A stretch of 64,000 nt of DNA from Deefgea tanakiae. GTDB taxonomy: Bacteria; Pseudomonadota; Gammaproteobacteria; Burkholderiales; Chitinibacteraceae. Below are positions 25,760 to 35,095 of this stretch, one piece after another (position 1 is the stretch's first letter; every line of letters starts with the position of its first letter). Below the pieces are notes generated by a model, which was given only the letters and a program-made list of their open reading frames with translations, did no database searches and was not told the DNA's origin. Made by a program: the position numbers and the translations under genes. The DNA is taken from positions 992,001-1,056,000 of the forward strand of contig NZ_CP081150.1 of assembly GCF_019665765.1 (NCBI RefSeq), written 5' to 3'.

Positions 25760-25865
25760 GGCTAGGGCGATTACGACAGAGTGAAATCCATGATGATGAC
25801 AAGTTTTATCGACTGTACTGGGGCAGCTTATACGCTTGCCCAACTGATCGACATTTAGGATAAAT

Positions 25866-28800
25866 ATGACTGCAAATTCTGCTCGTTTACCCGCCACTTC
25901 AGCCCAGTTCGGGATTTGGATGGGCCAGCAAATGGCGCCGCTCAGCCCGTGTTATTTAACTGCCGAAGCGATAGAGCTGACTGGCGTGCTCGACTTGGCG
26001 GCGTTGAGCGCCACGGTGCGCGATGTGCTTAATCACAGCGCCACTTTGCATATACGTTTTGAGATGAACGATGAAGGCCTGTGGCTGTGGCCGCAAACGC
26101 CTAGCGCCCAGCTTGAATACATCGATTTTCGTGGTGAGGCTGACCCAGATGCCGCAGCGCAGCAATGGATTAAGCAGTCCTTGTCGGTGCTGTGCGATCC
26201 AACCAAAGATACACTGTATCGCAGTGCGGTGCTGCAAACTGCCGACGATCAGCAGCGATGGTATTTGCAAGTACACCATATCGCGATCGATGGTTTTGGC
26301 TATGGCTTGATTTGTCAGGCAGTGGCGGCGCGCTATAGCGCAATCGTGCAAAACCAGACCTTACCCGTGCTGCCCGACTGGTCGTTGGATAAAGTGCTGC
26401 AGGCGGAAAAAACGTATCAAGAAAACGGCAAGTTGGCGCAGGATAAAGCATTTTGGATTGCACATATGCAGCAAGCGCCGGGCGCGGCGACCATTGATGC
26501 GGCGCAGGAATTGTCTGATGATGTGCTGCGCCACAGTACGCGCTTAAGCCGCAATGAGTTGGGCGTGTTGCAGCGCGCCGCCCAGCTGGCGGGGCAAGAT
26601 TGGGGGAGCTGGATGCTGGCGGCAATTAGTGGCTGGCTGGTCAAACAATCGGGCCAGCGGCAGCTGACGTTTGGTTTGCCAGTCATGAATCGGCTTGGCA
26701 CACCGGCGATTAATATCCCGTGTATGGCGATGAATATCGTACCGATGAGCGTGAATGTCGATCCGGCCAATACGATGCAAGCGCTGAGCGCGCAGCTGGC
26801 GGGCAGCGTGCGCATGATACGGCCGCATTTGTATTATCGCTATGGCTGGATACGCGCGGATTTAGGTTTGCTCGAAATCGGCAAGCATTTGTTTAATCAA
26901 GCGGTCAATATTATGCCGTTTGATCGTCACGCTCCGTTTGCTGGTTTGACCAGCGTCATTCACCCGATTACCGCTGGCCCGGTTAAAGATTTAAACATCA
27001 GCGTGTCGGTGCTCAATGCCGAATGGCGTGTGTGCATGGAGGCTAATCCCAATGCGTATAGCCTTGCGCGTTTGGCTGAGCTGCACAGCGATTTAATGGC
27101 TTGGTTGGCTGCACTGGCTAGTACGCCGCCGACTGAGCCGCTGAGCAAATTACTGCGCAATCTGCCGCCTTTGTCGCAAATGACGGGAGCCGCAGTTGAG
27201 CGGCCCGTCAGCCCCGTGATTACGCAATTGATCGCAATGGGCGAGCAATTTGGCGATAAAAACGCGATTGAATTTGTACCTGATAATGGCTTGGCGAGCG
27301 ATGCGCTAACTTATGCGCAATTGCTTGCGCGGGTGCAGCAGCTAGCGACACGACTGGTCACCAACGGTTTGCAAGCCAACGATAAAGTCGTGATTTTAAT
27401 GCCGCGCAGTCCAGACGCAATTATCGCGATTTTGGCGACGCTGTGGGCTGGCGGCTGCTATGTGCCGCTCGATCCATTGGGGCCAACGATGCGCTTAGAG
27501 CGCGTTTTGCTTGATGCGAATGCGCAGCAGATTATGACGTTGAAGTGCTGGGCGGACAAAGCGGGTGGTGTGGCTCATTTAGTGTTGCTCGATCAGAATG
27601 ATGAAAATCAAGCGACTTCACTAATCCCCGCATACACCACGCCAGCAGTCAGTGATCCAGCGTATTTGTTATATACATCGGGCTCAACGGGGGCTCCGAA
27701 TGGCGTGTTGTTGGGGCATGGCGCTTTGTCGCAGTTTGTCGCCAGCTCCGCTCAGTTATATCAAATCAAAAGTAGTGATCGCGTATTGCAATTTGCGCCG
27801 CTGCATTTTGACGCCAGTATTGAAGAAATTTTCCTTGCGCTATGCAATGGTGCCACGCTGGTGTTGCGCACCGATGCGATGCTCGATTCCGGTGCGGCCT
27901 TTAGCCAATTTATCGCGGCAAAGCGCATTTCAGTGCTCGATTTGCCAACGGCATACTGGCATGAATTAGCGCATGCGTTGACCGATGAGCAAGCTCAGCT
28001 TTTTAGCTCCGTGCGTTTAACGATTATTGGCGGCGAAGCCGCTTTGCCCGAGCGAGCTCGTCGTTGGCAAAACTTGTTTGCAGAGCAAACGCTGCTCAAT
28101 AGTTATGGGCCGACCGAAGCATCAATTATCGCGACGACCGCTGCATTGAGCGGGCCGAACTGCGTGTGGGATGGTAGCGATAGCGTGCCAATTGGCGCGC
28201 CGCGCCCGGGCGTGACTGCGCAAATCGTGGATGAACATTTGTACCCGGTTCCGCTAGGCCAGGCCGGTGAATTGCTATTGTGCGGCGAGGCGTTGGCGCT
28301 GCACTATCACGGCCAACCCGAGCTGACTGCGCGTCGCTTTGTTACGTTATCTAAGCAAGTCCCGGAACTGCGTGCGTATCGCACTGGCGATAGGGCGTGT
28401 CTGCAAGATGGTCAGCTGCGCTTTTTAGGGCGGCTGGATAATGAAATTAAAATCAGCGGTTTGCGGATTGATCCCAGCGAAATTGAAAATGCACTACTGA
28501 GCAATACGGCATTGAGCGAAGTCGCTGTAGTCGCGGTGCCGCGCCATCATTGCGGTTATGCGCTTGCCGCATTTGTTGTGTGTGCGGAGCAAGCTAATTC
28601 AGATAATCGATTGTCATCTGCGCAATTGCGCGCGTTTTTGACCGAGCTATTACCTGCGCCAGCGATTCCAAATCATTGGCACTTTTTGGCTAACTTGCCG
28701 CGTAATGTGAACGGCAAAATCGACCGTAAACACCTCGCCGGTTTGGTCAGCCAGCGCGAAGTGGGCGAGCTGCCCGATGCCAGTCCTTTAGAGCAGCAAA

Positions 28801-29804
28801 TTATGCAGGTTTGGTTTGACGTCCTTGGCGAAATGCCGGTTGGCGTGCAAGCCAATTTTTTTGATCTGGGCGGAAAGTCGCTACAAGCGATACAGGTCTC
28901 CAGCCAGCTCAGCCGTGCTTTGCAGCGCGAAGTCGCAGCATCGGCGCTGTTTAATCACGCCACCGTGCAAGCGTTAGCCAAAGCATTGAGTGCGCCGGTT
29001 GCGCATAGACCGCCAGTGCCAATGGATGGTCAAACGAATCTCGAGCAAAACGCCGCGTTTGCGCCGCTGCTCACCATTCAGCAAGGTACATTGCCTGCGC
29101 TGTTCTGCCTGCATCCGGCCGAAGGTTTGTCGTGGTGCTATTTAAGCTTGGCCAAGCATTTACCGGACGTCACGATTTATGGTTTACAGGCCGATCATCA
29201 GCGGCTTGCCAGTAGTTTTGACGCACAGGTTGAAAGCTATGTAGAACGCATTGTGCGGCAACAGCCGCAAGGTCCGTATCGTATGCTGGGTTGGTCGCTG
29301 GGCGGAGCGCTGGCGCACGAGATTGCTGCGCGTTTGCAAGCGCGCGGCGAGCATGTGGAGCTGGTCGCTATGATGGATAGTTACCCGGCAGCGGCATTTG
29401 TAGATTGGCGTGAACCGACTTTGCACGATGCGCTGATTACCGTGCTCAGTGTGAACGGTGAAATTGCCAGCGATGCATTAAGCGTTGACGATATTTATCA
29501 GCGCTTGATGCGCCCGAGTAGTCCTTTTTCCGCTTTAGGGCGCGGGGCTTTGGAGCGGCTAGGGCAGGGGGTTTGGCATAGCATGAAGCTATTCCGCGAA
29601 AGCCAGACGGCGACATTTGCGGGTGATGTACTGCTGTTTCGTGCTGGGCGCGATAACAAAGATACGCCAGTGCCTGCGACTTGGCTGCCGTATTTAAGCG
29701 GGAAAATTGAATGTGTTGAGCTCGATTGCAATCACTTTGGCATGAGCGATCCGGCGCCGATGCGCGTGATTGGGCAAGCATTGGCTGCGCGTTTAGCTTT
29801 ATAA
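25866..29804 (+). CDS. Single-module NRPS, EntF-like C-A-PCP-TE
   Basis: 1312 residues, close to EntF in length. The condensation domain (about 1-430) has HHIAIDG with the catalytic histidine at 138. The adenylation domain (about 450-960) has YTSGSTGAPNGV at 603 (Asn replaces the usual Lys), NSYGPTE at 745 and the A10 lysine at 951. The carrier serine is Ser1005 in GGKSLQ and the thioesterase serine is Ser1144 in GWSLGG. Aligning to the GrsA pocket gives D649, A650, E653, D692, I720, G722, S746, I754, I755, K951. This is not the serine code of EntF (D-V-W-H-F-S-L-V-D-K) and its acidic residues suggest a basic amino acid, most like lysine codes. The upstream EntB carrier would supply dihydroxybenzoate. 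Confidence 0.9.
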   Translation: MTANSARLPATSAQFGIWMGQQMAPLSPCYLTAEAIELTGVLDLAALSATVRDVLNHSATLHIRFEMNDEGLWLWPQTPSAQLEYIDFRGEADPDAAAQQWIKQSLSVLCDPTKDTLYRSAVLQTADDQQRWYLQVHHIAIDGFGYGLICQAVAARYSAIVQNQTLPVLPDWSLDKVLQAEKTYQENGKLAQDKAFWIAHMQQAPGAATIDAAQELSDDVLRHSTRLSRNELGVLQRAAQLAGQDWGSWMLAAISGWLVKQSGQRQLTFGLPVMNRLGTPAINIPCMAMNIVPMSVNVDPANTMQALSAQLAGSVRMIRPHLYYRYGWIRADLGLLEIGKHLFNQAVNIMPFDRHAPFAGLTSVIHPITAGPVKDLNISVSVLNAEWRVCMEANPNAYSLARLAELHSDLMAWLAALASTPPTEPLSKLLRNLPPLSQMTGAAVERPVSPVITQLIAMGEQFGDKNAIEFVPDNGLASDALTYAQLLARVQQLATRLVTNGLQANDKVVILMPRSPDAIIAILATLWAGGCYVPLDPLGPTMRLERVLLDANAQQIMTLKCWADKAGGVAHLVLLDQNDENQATSLIPAYTTPAVSDPAYLLYTSGSTGAPNGVLLGHGALSQFVASSAQLYQIKSSDRVLQFAPLHFDASIEEIFLALCNGATLVLRTDAMLDSGAAFSQFIAAKRISVLDLPTAYWHELAHALTDEQAQLFSSVRLTIIGGEAALPERARRWQNLFAEQTLLNSYGPTEASIIATTAALSGPNCVWDGSDSVPIGAPRPGVTAQIVDEHLYPVPLGQAGELLLCGEALALHYHGQPELTARRFVTLSKQVPELRAYRTGDRACLQDGQLRFLGRLDNEIKISGLRIDPSEIENALLSNTALSEVAVVAVPRHHCGYALAAFVVCAEQANSDNRLSSAQLRAFLTELLPAPAIPNHWHFLANLPRNVNGKIDRKHLAGLVSQREVGELPDASPLEQQIMQVWFDVLGEMPVGVQANFFDLGGKSLQAIQVSSQLSRALQREVAASALFNHATVQALAKALSAPVAHRPPVPMDGQTNLEQNAAFAPLLTIQQGTLPALFCLHPAEGLSWCYLSLAKHLPDVTIYGLQADHQRLASSFDAQVESYVERIVRQQPQGPYRMLGWSLGGALAHEIAARLQARGEHVELVAMMDSYPAAAFVDWREPTLHDALITVLSVNGEIASDALSVDDIYQRLMRPSSPFSALGRGALERLGQGVWHSMKLFRESQTATFAGDVLLFRAGRDNKDTPVPATWLPYLSGKIECVELDCNHFGMSDPAPMRVIGQALAARLAL

Positions 29805-29907
29805 ATGGGTAGGTATATTGATATAGGCTATTCTTTTTAAGAACTAAATTGGTATACCTATTAATAATTATTCTTTGCTTGTGCGGTATTCTGTTTAGTG
29901 ATAAAAG

Positions 29908-29926
29908 ATAAATAATAATCATTATC
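29908..29926 (+). promoter_or_regulatory. Fur box upstream of the siderophore ABC importer
   Basis: The segment ending AATAATCATTATC matches 15 of 19 consensus positions and sits 58 bases before the binding-protein start, in the gap after the NRPS. It implies an iron-repressed promoter for the importer genes and entA. Confidence 0.88.
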
Positions 29927-29984
29927 GTTAATGTTGTCTGTGATTTGATCCCCATTCAATGTCAATAATCAATTTAGGTTGAAT

Positions 29985-30986
29985 ATGAATAAAAAATTAG
30001 TGTGGCGTAGCGTGGTTTTGGCCGTTTTGTTAGCGATTGCGGTGTATTTTATTGTGGCTTCGCGTGCGCCAAGCACTTCAAATGCAGCAGAAGGCGCAGC
30101 CGCTGCGAGCCATCAAGTGATTGACTCCGCTGGCCGCAAGGTGAATGTGCCGCTAAAACCATTGCGGGTGCTGGCCTTGGGCGAATTTGATTTAGATGCG
30201 CTGCTGTCACTGGGGTTGCGGCCTGTGGGGGCGACCAATGGCCGCGGTCAAGCAGGTGTGCCAAATTATTTGCAGACCAAAGCAAAAAATATCACCAGTG
30301 TTGGTGCGTTTGCTCAGCCAAATATGGACAAAATCATCGCTGCGCAGCCGGATTTAATTGTGACGAGTGTGATTCGGGATCCGCAAATCATCGCGCAGTT
30401 AGAGCGCATTGCGCCAGTGCTCATTACAACTCAAGCGGGTGCTGATTGGAAAACCGCGTTTAATCAAATGGCGGCATTATTGGGTAAAAACGCGCAGGCT
30501 CAGCATTTTTTGGCGCAATACCAAACGCGGGTAGCTCAACTGCGAACGCAAATTAAACCCGCTCAAACGATTAGCATTGTCCGCTGGGACCCCAAAGGTC
30601 CAGGTTTTATGTTGAAAGATGCTTTTGCCAGCTTGGTTGTGCAAGATCTTGGTTTGACTCGCCCTGCTGGACAGATGCAGCCGGGCGCAAATCACTCCAA
30701 GCCATTAAGTCTCGAAGCGCTGACCGAAATCGATGCCGATTGGTTGTTTATTGGTACTTTATCACCGGAAGGTGATGCGGCGGCAACGCTAAAAACGGTG
30801 CAAACCGCGCCCGCGTTTAGAAATCTGCACGTGGTGAAAAATCAGCAAGTACGCATTATTGATGGCTCTTTATGGACTAGCACGGGTGGACCATTGGCGG
30901 CATTGGCGGTGCTAGATGACGTTGAAAAAAACCTTCGTACGGTGCAGATTGCGCAAGTGACGCAAACTGCTAATTCAGCGCAGTGA
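29985..30986 (+). CDS. Ferric-siderophore ABC transporter substrate-binding protein
   Basis: A 333-residue FepB/FecB-type binding protein. A membrane-spanning N terminus (SVVLAVLLAIAVYFIVASRA) serves as a signal anchor or uncleaved signal; no lipobox is evident. The mature part begins HQVIDSAGRKVNVPLKPLRVLALG, followed by the two-lobe fold. The start is ATG 29985 with AGG six bases upstream; the TTG six bases earlier is less likely. It is the first gene of a Fur-controlled import operon with two permeases and an ATPase. It should carry the ferric catecholate from the receptor to the inner membrane. Confidence 0.9.
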   Translation: MNKKLVWRSVVLAVLLAIAVYFIVASRAPSTSNAAEGAAAASHQVIDSAGRKVNVPLKPLRVLALGEFDLDALLSLGLRPVGATNGRGQAGVPNYLQTKAKNITSVGAFAQPNMDKIIAAQPDLIVTSVIRDPQIIAQLERIAPVLITTQAGADWKTAFNQMAALLGKNAQAQHFLAQYQTRVAQLRTQIKPAQTISIVRWDPKGPGFMLKDAFASLVVQDLGLTRPAGQMQPGANHSKPLSLEALTEIDADWLFIGTLSPEGDAAATLKTVQTAPAFRNLHVVKNQQVRIIDGSLWTSTGGPLAALAVLDDVEKNLRTVQIAQVTQTANSAQ

Positions 30987-30999
30987 ACTGTGTCGTTCA

Positions 31000-32040
31000 A
31001 TGAGTAATGCAATGACTTATACCTCTGATAGCGTTCAGCCCGTTCACTTAGGCGCGATACTGACGTTTACTCTATTGGCGATGATGCTTTTATCATTGCT
31101 GTCGGGTTCGGGCCATGTGGGAATGAGCGCGAGTTTTGATTTTCTACTGGGCAAAACCAGTGTCAATCAAGCGCAGCTGGACATGGTAATTCGCCAGTTG
31201 CGCCTGCCGCGCACGATGGCAGTCATCATGGTGGGTGCGAGTTTGGGGGTGGCTGGTGCTTTGCTGCAATCGGCGACGCGCAATCCGCTGGCTGATACCG
31301 GTCTACTTGGGGTGAATGCCGGAGCCGCTTTGAGTATCGTGATTGGTTTTAGCTTAGGCCTAGCCCATACCAGTGTGGATTATTTACTGTGGGCCTTGAT
31401 AGGTGCGCTGATTGCGAATGCCTTGGTGCTATTGATTGCGCAAACGGGCTTACAGTCGACAACACAATCGAGTTCGCCGCTGCGTTTGGTTTTGGCAGGT
31501 TTAGCCTTGGGAGCGACGTTTCAGGGCGCAACGTCGTATTTATTGCTGATGAACGCCAGTGCTTACGAGCAATATCGTTTCTGGATTTTGGGCTCTTTAG
31601 CAGGCAGCAGTGCTGAAATGATTTGGCCTTTGCTTCCGGCTTGTGTGCTGGGATTGATCGCGGCCTTCGTGATGGTGCGGCCATTGTCGGCGCTGCTGCT
31701 GGGAGACGATAGTGCGCGGGCGCTGGGTTATCGGCCGGGTTTGATTCGCGTTTTAGTTGCGCTGATTACGACTTTATTGAGCGGTTTGGCCGTTGCGCTG
31801 GCTGGGCCATTGGCTTTTTTGGGTTTGATTGCACCTTATCTGGCGCGAACTTTAATGGGGCCGCGTTTAATCAATCAGATGATTTTTTCGGCTTTGCTTG
31901 GTGCGATTGTGCTGCTTGGGGCTGATATTATCGCGCGGTTATTGAGCCAGCCGTATGACTCACCCGTCAGCATTATATTGGCATTTATCGGTGCTCCCTT
32001 GCTGATTATTCTGGTGCGATCTAATCGCTTGGTGGCTTAA
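31000..32040 (+). CDS. Siderophore ABC transporter permease, FecCD family (first)
   Basis: A 346-residue inner-membrane permease with about ten helices. FecCD landmarks are LRLPRTMAVIMVGASLGVAGALLQSATRNPLADTGLLGVNAGAAL and LAGPLAFLGLIAPYLAR. FepD-like by order. It begins 13 bases after the binding protein and ends 3 bases before the next permease, consistent with a heterodimeric permease as in FepDG. Confidence 0.92.
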   Translation: MSNAMTYTSDSVQPVHLGAILTFTLLAMMLLSLLSGSGHVGMSASFDFLLGKTSVNQAQLDMVIRQLRLPRTMAVIMVGASLGVAGALLQSATRNPLADTGLLGVNAGAALSIVIGFSLGLAHTSVDYLLWALIGALIANALVLLIAQTGLQSTTQSSSPLRLVLAGLALGATFQGATSYLLLMNASAYEQYRFWILGSLAGSSAEMIWPLLPACVLGLIAAFVMVRPLSALLLGDDSARALGYRPGLIRVLVALITTLLSGLAVALAGPLAFLGLIAPYLARTLMGPRLINQMIFSALLGAIVLLGADIIARLLSQPYDSPVSIILAFIGAPLLIILVRSNRLVA

Positions 32041-32043
32041 GCG

Positions 32044-33099
32044 ATGTCAACGGACTTTACTTCTCAAGCGGATTTCTCAAAGCCAAAAATATTCCAATAT
32101 AAATCAGTCTCTATTTTGTTTTCGATGGAATCTTTGCTTGGCACGCTCAATATCCTATTGATTTTACTCGGCGCGATTGTCGTCTCATTGATGCTCGGCA
32201 GCACAATGCTGTCGCCTGAAGCTGTGATTCAAGCTTTGCTGGGTGAGGGCAGTCGCGCCAGCCAGATTTTGGTCGTTGAAATCCGTTTGCCGCGCATTAT
32301 TGCCGGCTTGGTTGCAGGCGCGGCGCTAGGCTTATCCGGCTGCTTAATCCAAACGATGGCACGTAATCCGCTGGCATCGCCAGATTTGTTAGGTATTTCA
32401 CAGGGCGCAACGTTGGCGGTGGTTTTGGGCTTATTGCTAGGCAGTAGCGGTTTGCTGGGCGATTGGACGCTTGCTGTTTTTGGTGCTGCGCTGGCGGCTT
32501 TGTTAGTGATGTTGGCGGCAGGGCGCACTGGGCATCAAGGTTACCGTGTGCTGATTGTGGGCTTAGGGATTGCAACTTTGCTGCGTGCGGCGGCGGAATT
32601 ATTGCTGTCGACAATTAATTTGCAGCACGCCAGCGAGCTATATGCATGGAGTATCGGCAGCTTAATTGGCCGTGGCTATACGGCATCGCTGCCAACGGCG
32701 CTCGGTTTACTGTTCTTATTGCCGTGCGCGGTTTTGCTGTCGCGACAATTGGCTGTGCTGCGGTTTGAGCCTGATTTAGCGAGCAGCTTGGGGCTGAACG
32801 TCAAACGCGTACAGTTGTGGACATTATTGCTTTCGATTGCACTAGCAGCTTTAGGCGTGTCGATCGGTGGGCCGATTGCATTTATTTCGCTGACTGCGCC
32901 GATTTTAGCGCGGCACTTTAGTGCGGCCAATCAAGTGCCATTGACGCGCTCTGCCTTAATCGGTGCGCTGATTGTTGTTTGCGCCGATACATTTGGTCGT
33001 AGTGCAGGCGGCAGTACCGAAGTGCCGGTAGGTGTGATTACATGCCTGATGGGCGGGCCATTTTTGCTGTGGATTTTGCTGCGTAGAGAGCGTGATTAG
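32044..33099 (+). CDS. Siderophore ABC transporter permease, FecCD family (second)
   Basis: A 351-residue FepG-like permease. It has a polar N-terminal extension of about 30 residues, then IRLPRIIAGLVAGAALGLSGCLIQTMARNPLASPDLLGISQGATLAVVLG, and ISIGGPIAFISLTAPILARH-like coupling sequence near residue 280. It pairs with the preceding permease. ATG 32044 follows the upstream stop by three bases. An internal ATG at 32128 would remove the polar extension, so the start is moderately certain. Confidence 0.9.
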   Translation: MSTDFTSQADFSKPKIFQYKSVSILFSMESLLGTLNILLILLGAIVVSLMLGSTMLSPEAVIQALLGEGSRASQILVVEIRLPRIIAGLVAGAALGLSGCLIQTMARNPLASPDLLGISQGATLAVVLGLLLGSSGLLGDWTLAVFGAALAALLVMLAAGRTGHQGYRVLIVGLGIATLLRAAAELLLSTINLQHASELYAWSIGSLIGRGYTASLPTALGLLFLLPCAVLLSRQLAVLRFEPDLASSLGLNVKRVQLWTLLLSIALAALGVSIGGPIAFISLTAPILARHFSAANQVPLTRSALIGALIVVCADTFGRSAGGSTEVPVGVITCLMGGPFLLWILLRRERD

Positions 33100-33216
33100 T
33101 ACGTATGTCTCTGAATGAATTTTTCATATTGGCTTGTGTGGCAATACCCTTGTACCGTAGTGCTCTAATTTAGCGCTAGTATTGATAGTAGTAGCAAGTA
33201 TTGAAATGAGATAAGC

Positions 33217-34011
33217 ATGCGATTAATGGTTGAAAATTTGAGCGTTCGTTACGAGAGCAAAACCGATAGCCATACCGCGGTGAAAGGCGTAAGTTTGAAC
33301 GTGGGGGCGGGACAACTGGTGGTTATCGTGGGGCCCAATGGTTGCGGTAAATCGACGCTGTTGCGTGCAATTGCACGCTTGCAAAAGCCGCAGGCCGGCC
33401 GCGTTCAAGTGGATGGCAAAGACGTTTGGCAATTAAGTGCGCGTCAGGCGGCGCATGCGATTGCCTTGCTGCCGCAATCACCACTCGCGCCTGAAGGCAT
33501 TAGCGTTGTCGATTTGGTGCGCTATGGTCGCCATCCGCATCAAAGCTTGTTTCAGCAATGGTCTGCATACGATCAGGATGTGGTTGAGCGTGCAATGGCT
33601 GCGTGCAATGTCAGCGATCTGGCATACAGGCGGCTTGATCGCTTGTCGGGTGGGCAGCGCCAACGCTGCTGGTTGGCGATGATTTTGGCGCAAGAGGCGC
33701 CGCTGATGCTGCTCGATGAGCCGATTAGCATGCTCGATTTGGGGCATCAGCTTGAAGTGCTGTCGCTGGCAAAAAATCTGGCGCGTACGGGCGCTAGCGT
33801 TGTCATTGTGCTGCATGATCTGATCGCCGCCGCGCGCTATGCCGATGTGCTGGTCGCGATGCAAGATGGTCATATTGTCGCACAAGGTGCGCCAAGCGAT
33901 ATCGTTACGCCAGCCTTGGTAAAAACGCTGTATGGCGTTGATGCTGACATTTTAAGTGCGCCCATTGATGGTAGTCCGGTCGTAGTGCCATCGGCGTCGC
34001 AAACAGTTTAA
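33217..34011 (+). CDS. Siderophore ABC transporter ATP-binding protein (FepC/FecE-like)
   Basis: A 264-residue ATPase with Walker A GPNGCGKSTLL near residue 40, Q-loop LLPQSPLAPEG, signature LSGGQRQRCWLA, Walker B LMLLDEPISMLD and switch histidine VIVLHDLIAAARYAD. It energises the two FecCD permeases upstream. The 117-base gap before it is longer than others in the operon and contains nothing that I can identify as a gene or terminator. Confidence 0.92.
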   Translation: MRLMVENLSVRYESKTDSHTAVKGVSLNVGAGQLVVIVGPNGCGKSTLLRAIARLQKPQAGRVQVDGKDVWQLSARQAAHAIALLPQSPLAPEGISVVDLVRYGRHPHQSLFQQWSAYDQDVVERAMAACNVSDLAYRRLDRLSGGQRQRCWLAMILAQEAPLMLLDEPISMLDLGHQLEVLSLAKNLARTGASVVIVLHDLIAAARYADVLVAMQDGHIVAQGAPSDIVTPALVKTLYGVDADILSAPIDGSPVVVPSASQTV

Positions 34012-34072
34012 ACCGTATAGATGTTTTAATCGCGCTGTTTTCTATTTTGGAATCAACCCCTTAAGGATTTGT

Positions 34073-34831
34073 ATGCAAGGCAAAATCGCCATCGTTTCGG
34101 GAGCGGCGCAAGGCATCGGTGCGTCGATTGTTGAAGCACTCAGCGCGCAAGGCGTCACCGTTGCTGCGCTCGATGTGCAAGTCGATGCGCTGGCGGCGCT
34201 GGCACAAACTAGCGCCAATATTCATGCCTATCCGGTCGATGTGCGCTCCAGTCAGGCTGTACGCGATGTGGTTGCCCAAATCGAAGCTGAGCTGGGCGCA
34301 ATTGATATTTTGGTTAATGTCGCTGGCGTACTGCGCCTTGGTGCTGTTTGCGATTTAAGTTTTGATGACTGGGAACTGACTTTTTCGGTCAATACGCATG
34401 GCGTATTTTATCTATCGCAAGCGGTGGCGCAGCGCATGAAAACACGCCGTGCGGGTAATATCGTGACTGTGGGCTCAAATGCTGCCGCTGTACCGCGCAT
34501 GCAAATGGCGGCGTACGCCGCGTCAAAAGCCGCGTCTAGTCATTTCACCAAATGTCTGGGGCTGGAGCTGGCCGAATACGGTATCCGCTGTAATATCGTG
34601 TCGCCAGGCTCGACCGACACCGCGATGCAGCGCCAATTGTGGACAAGCGAAAGTGACGCGCAAAAAGTGATCGATGGCGCTTTACCCAGCTTCCGCACCG
34701 GCATTCCCCTACGGCGCATCGCCGCGACCACAGATATTGTAGCTCCAGTATTGTTTTTGCTATCAGACGCAGCTAAACACATCACAATGCATAATTTATG
34801 CGTCGATGGTGGGGCGACTTTAGGTGTTTAA
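34073..34831 (+). CDS. entA: 2,3-dihydro-2,3-dihydroxybenzoate dehydrogenase EntA
   Basis: A 252-residue short-chain dehydrogenase that oxidises the EntB product to 2,3-dihydroxybenzoate with NAD. It has the glycine motif SGAAQGIGASI at the N terminus, NVAGVLRLG, and the catalytic Tyr-x3-Lys in AAYAASKAASSHFTK, plus EYGIRCNIVSPGSTDTAMQ, which is typical of EntA/DhbA. AAGGA precedes the ATG at 34073. It is separated from entCEB by the NRPS and importer genes but completes the dihydroxybenzoate pathway. Confidence 0.94.
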   Translation: MQGKIAIVSGAAQGIGASIVEALSAQGVTVAALDVQVDALAALAQTSANIHAYPVDVRSSQAVRDVVAQIEAELGAIDILVNVAGVLRLGAVCDLSFDDWELTFSVNTHGVFYLSQAVAQRMKTRRAGNIVTVGSNAAAVPRMQMAAYAASKAASSHFTKCLGLELAEYGIRCNIVSPGSTDTAMQRQLWTSESDAQKVIDGALPSFRTGIPLRRIAATTDIVAPVLFLLSDAAKHITMHNLCVDGGATLGV

Positions 34832-35095
34832 ATCAAGTCAGTTAAGTGCTGGCCGTTGATTGAATGGCGACATCTGGCTGATAAATATCGATATCAACGT
34901 TAGAGATAAAATCTACCTGAAAATGGTACTTGAGATGCGCCCGGCTTGGCCGATGTGTCGAAGTTCATTGTGGCTAATTGAGCGCCCGCTTCAATTTCCT
35001 TACCAGTCACTCACGGCGTGAATGGCTTAGAGTCCGTTGTGGGTCCAGACTGCCTTTGTTGCATAAATCAGCACAGTGCGATTGATGCCTCTAGA
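34832..35095. other. Gene-free gap with an orphan IS5-type end
   Basis: This 264-base stretch between entA and the convergent TPM gene has no supportable gene. TGCCTTTGTTGCATAAATC at 35051-35069 resembles the terminal repeat of IS903/IS5-type elements; no partner end or transposase is next to it. Confidence 0.35.

Noticed and set aside
25760-25865. A possible MbtH-like gene just upstream of the NRPS
   Set aside because: The 106-base gap is too short and shows no matching frame.
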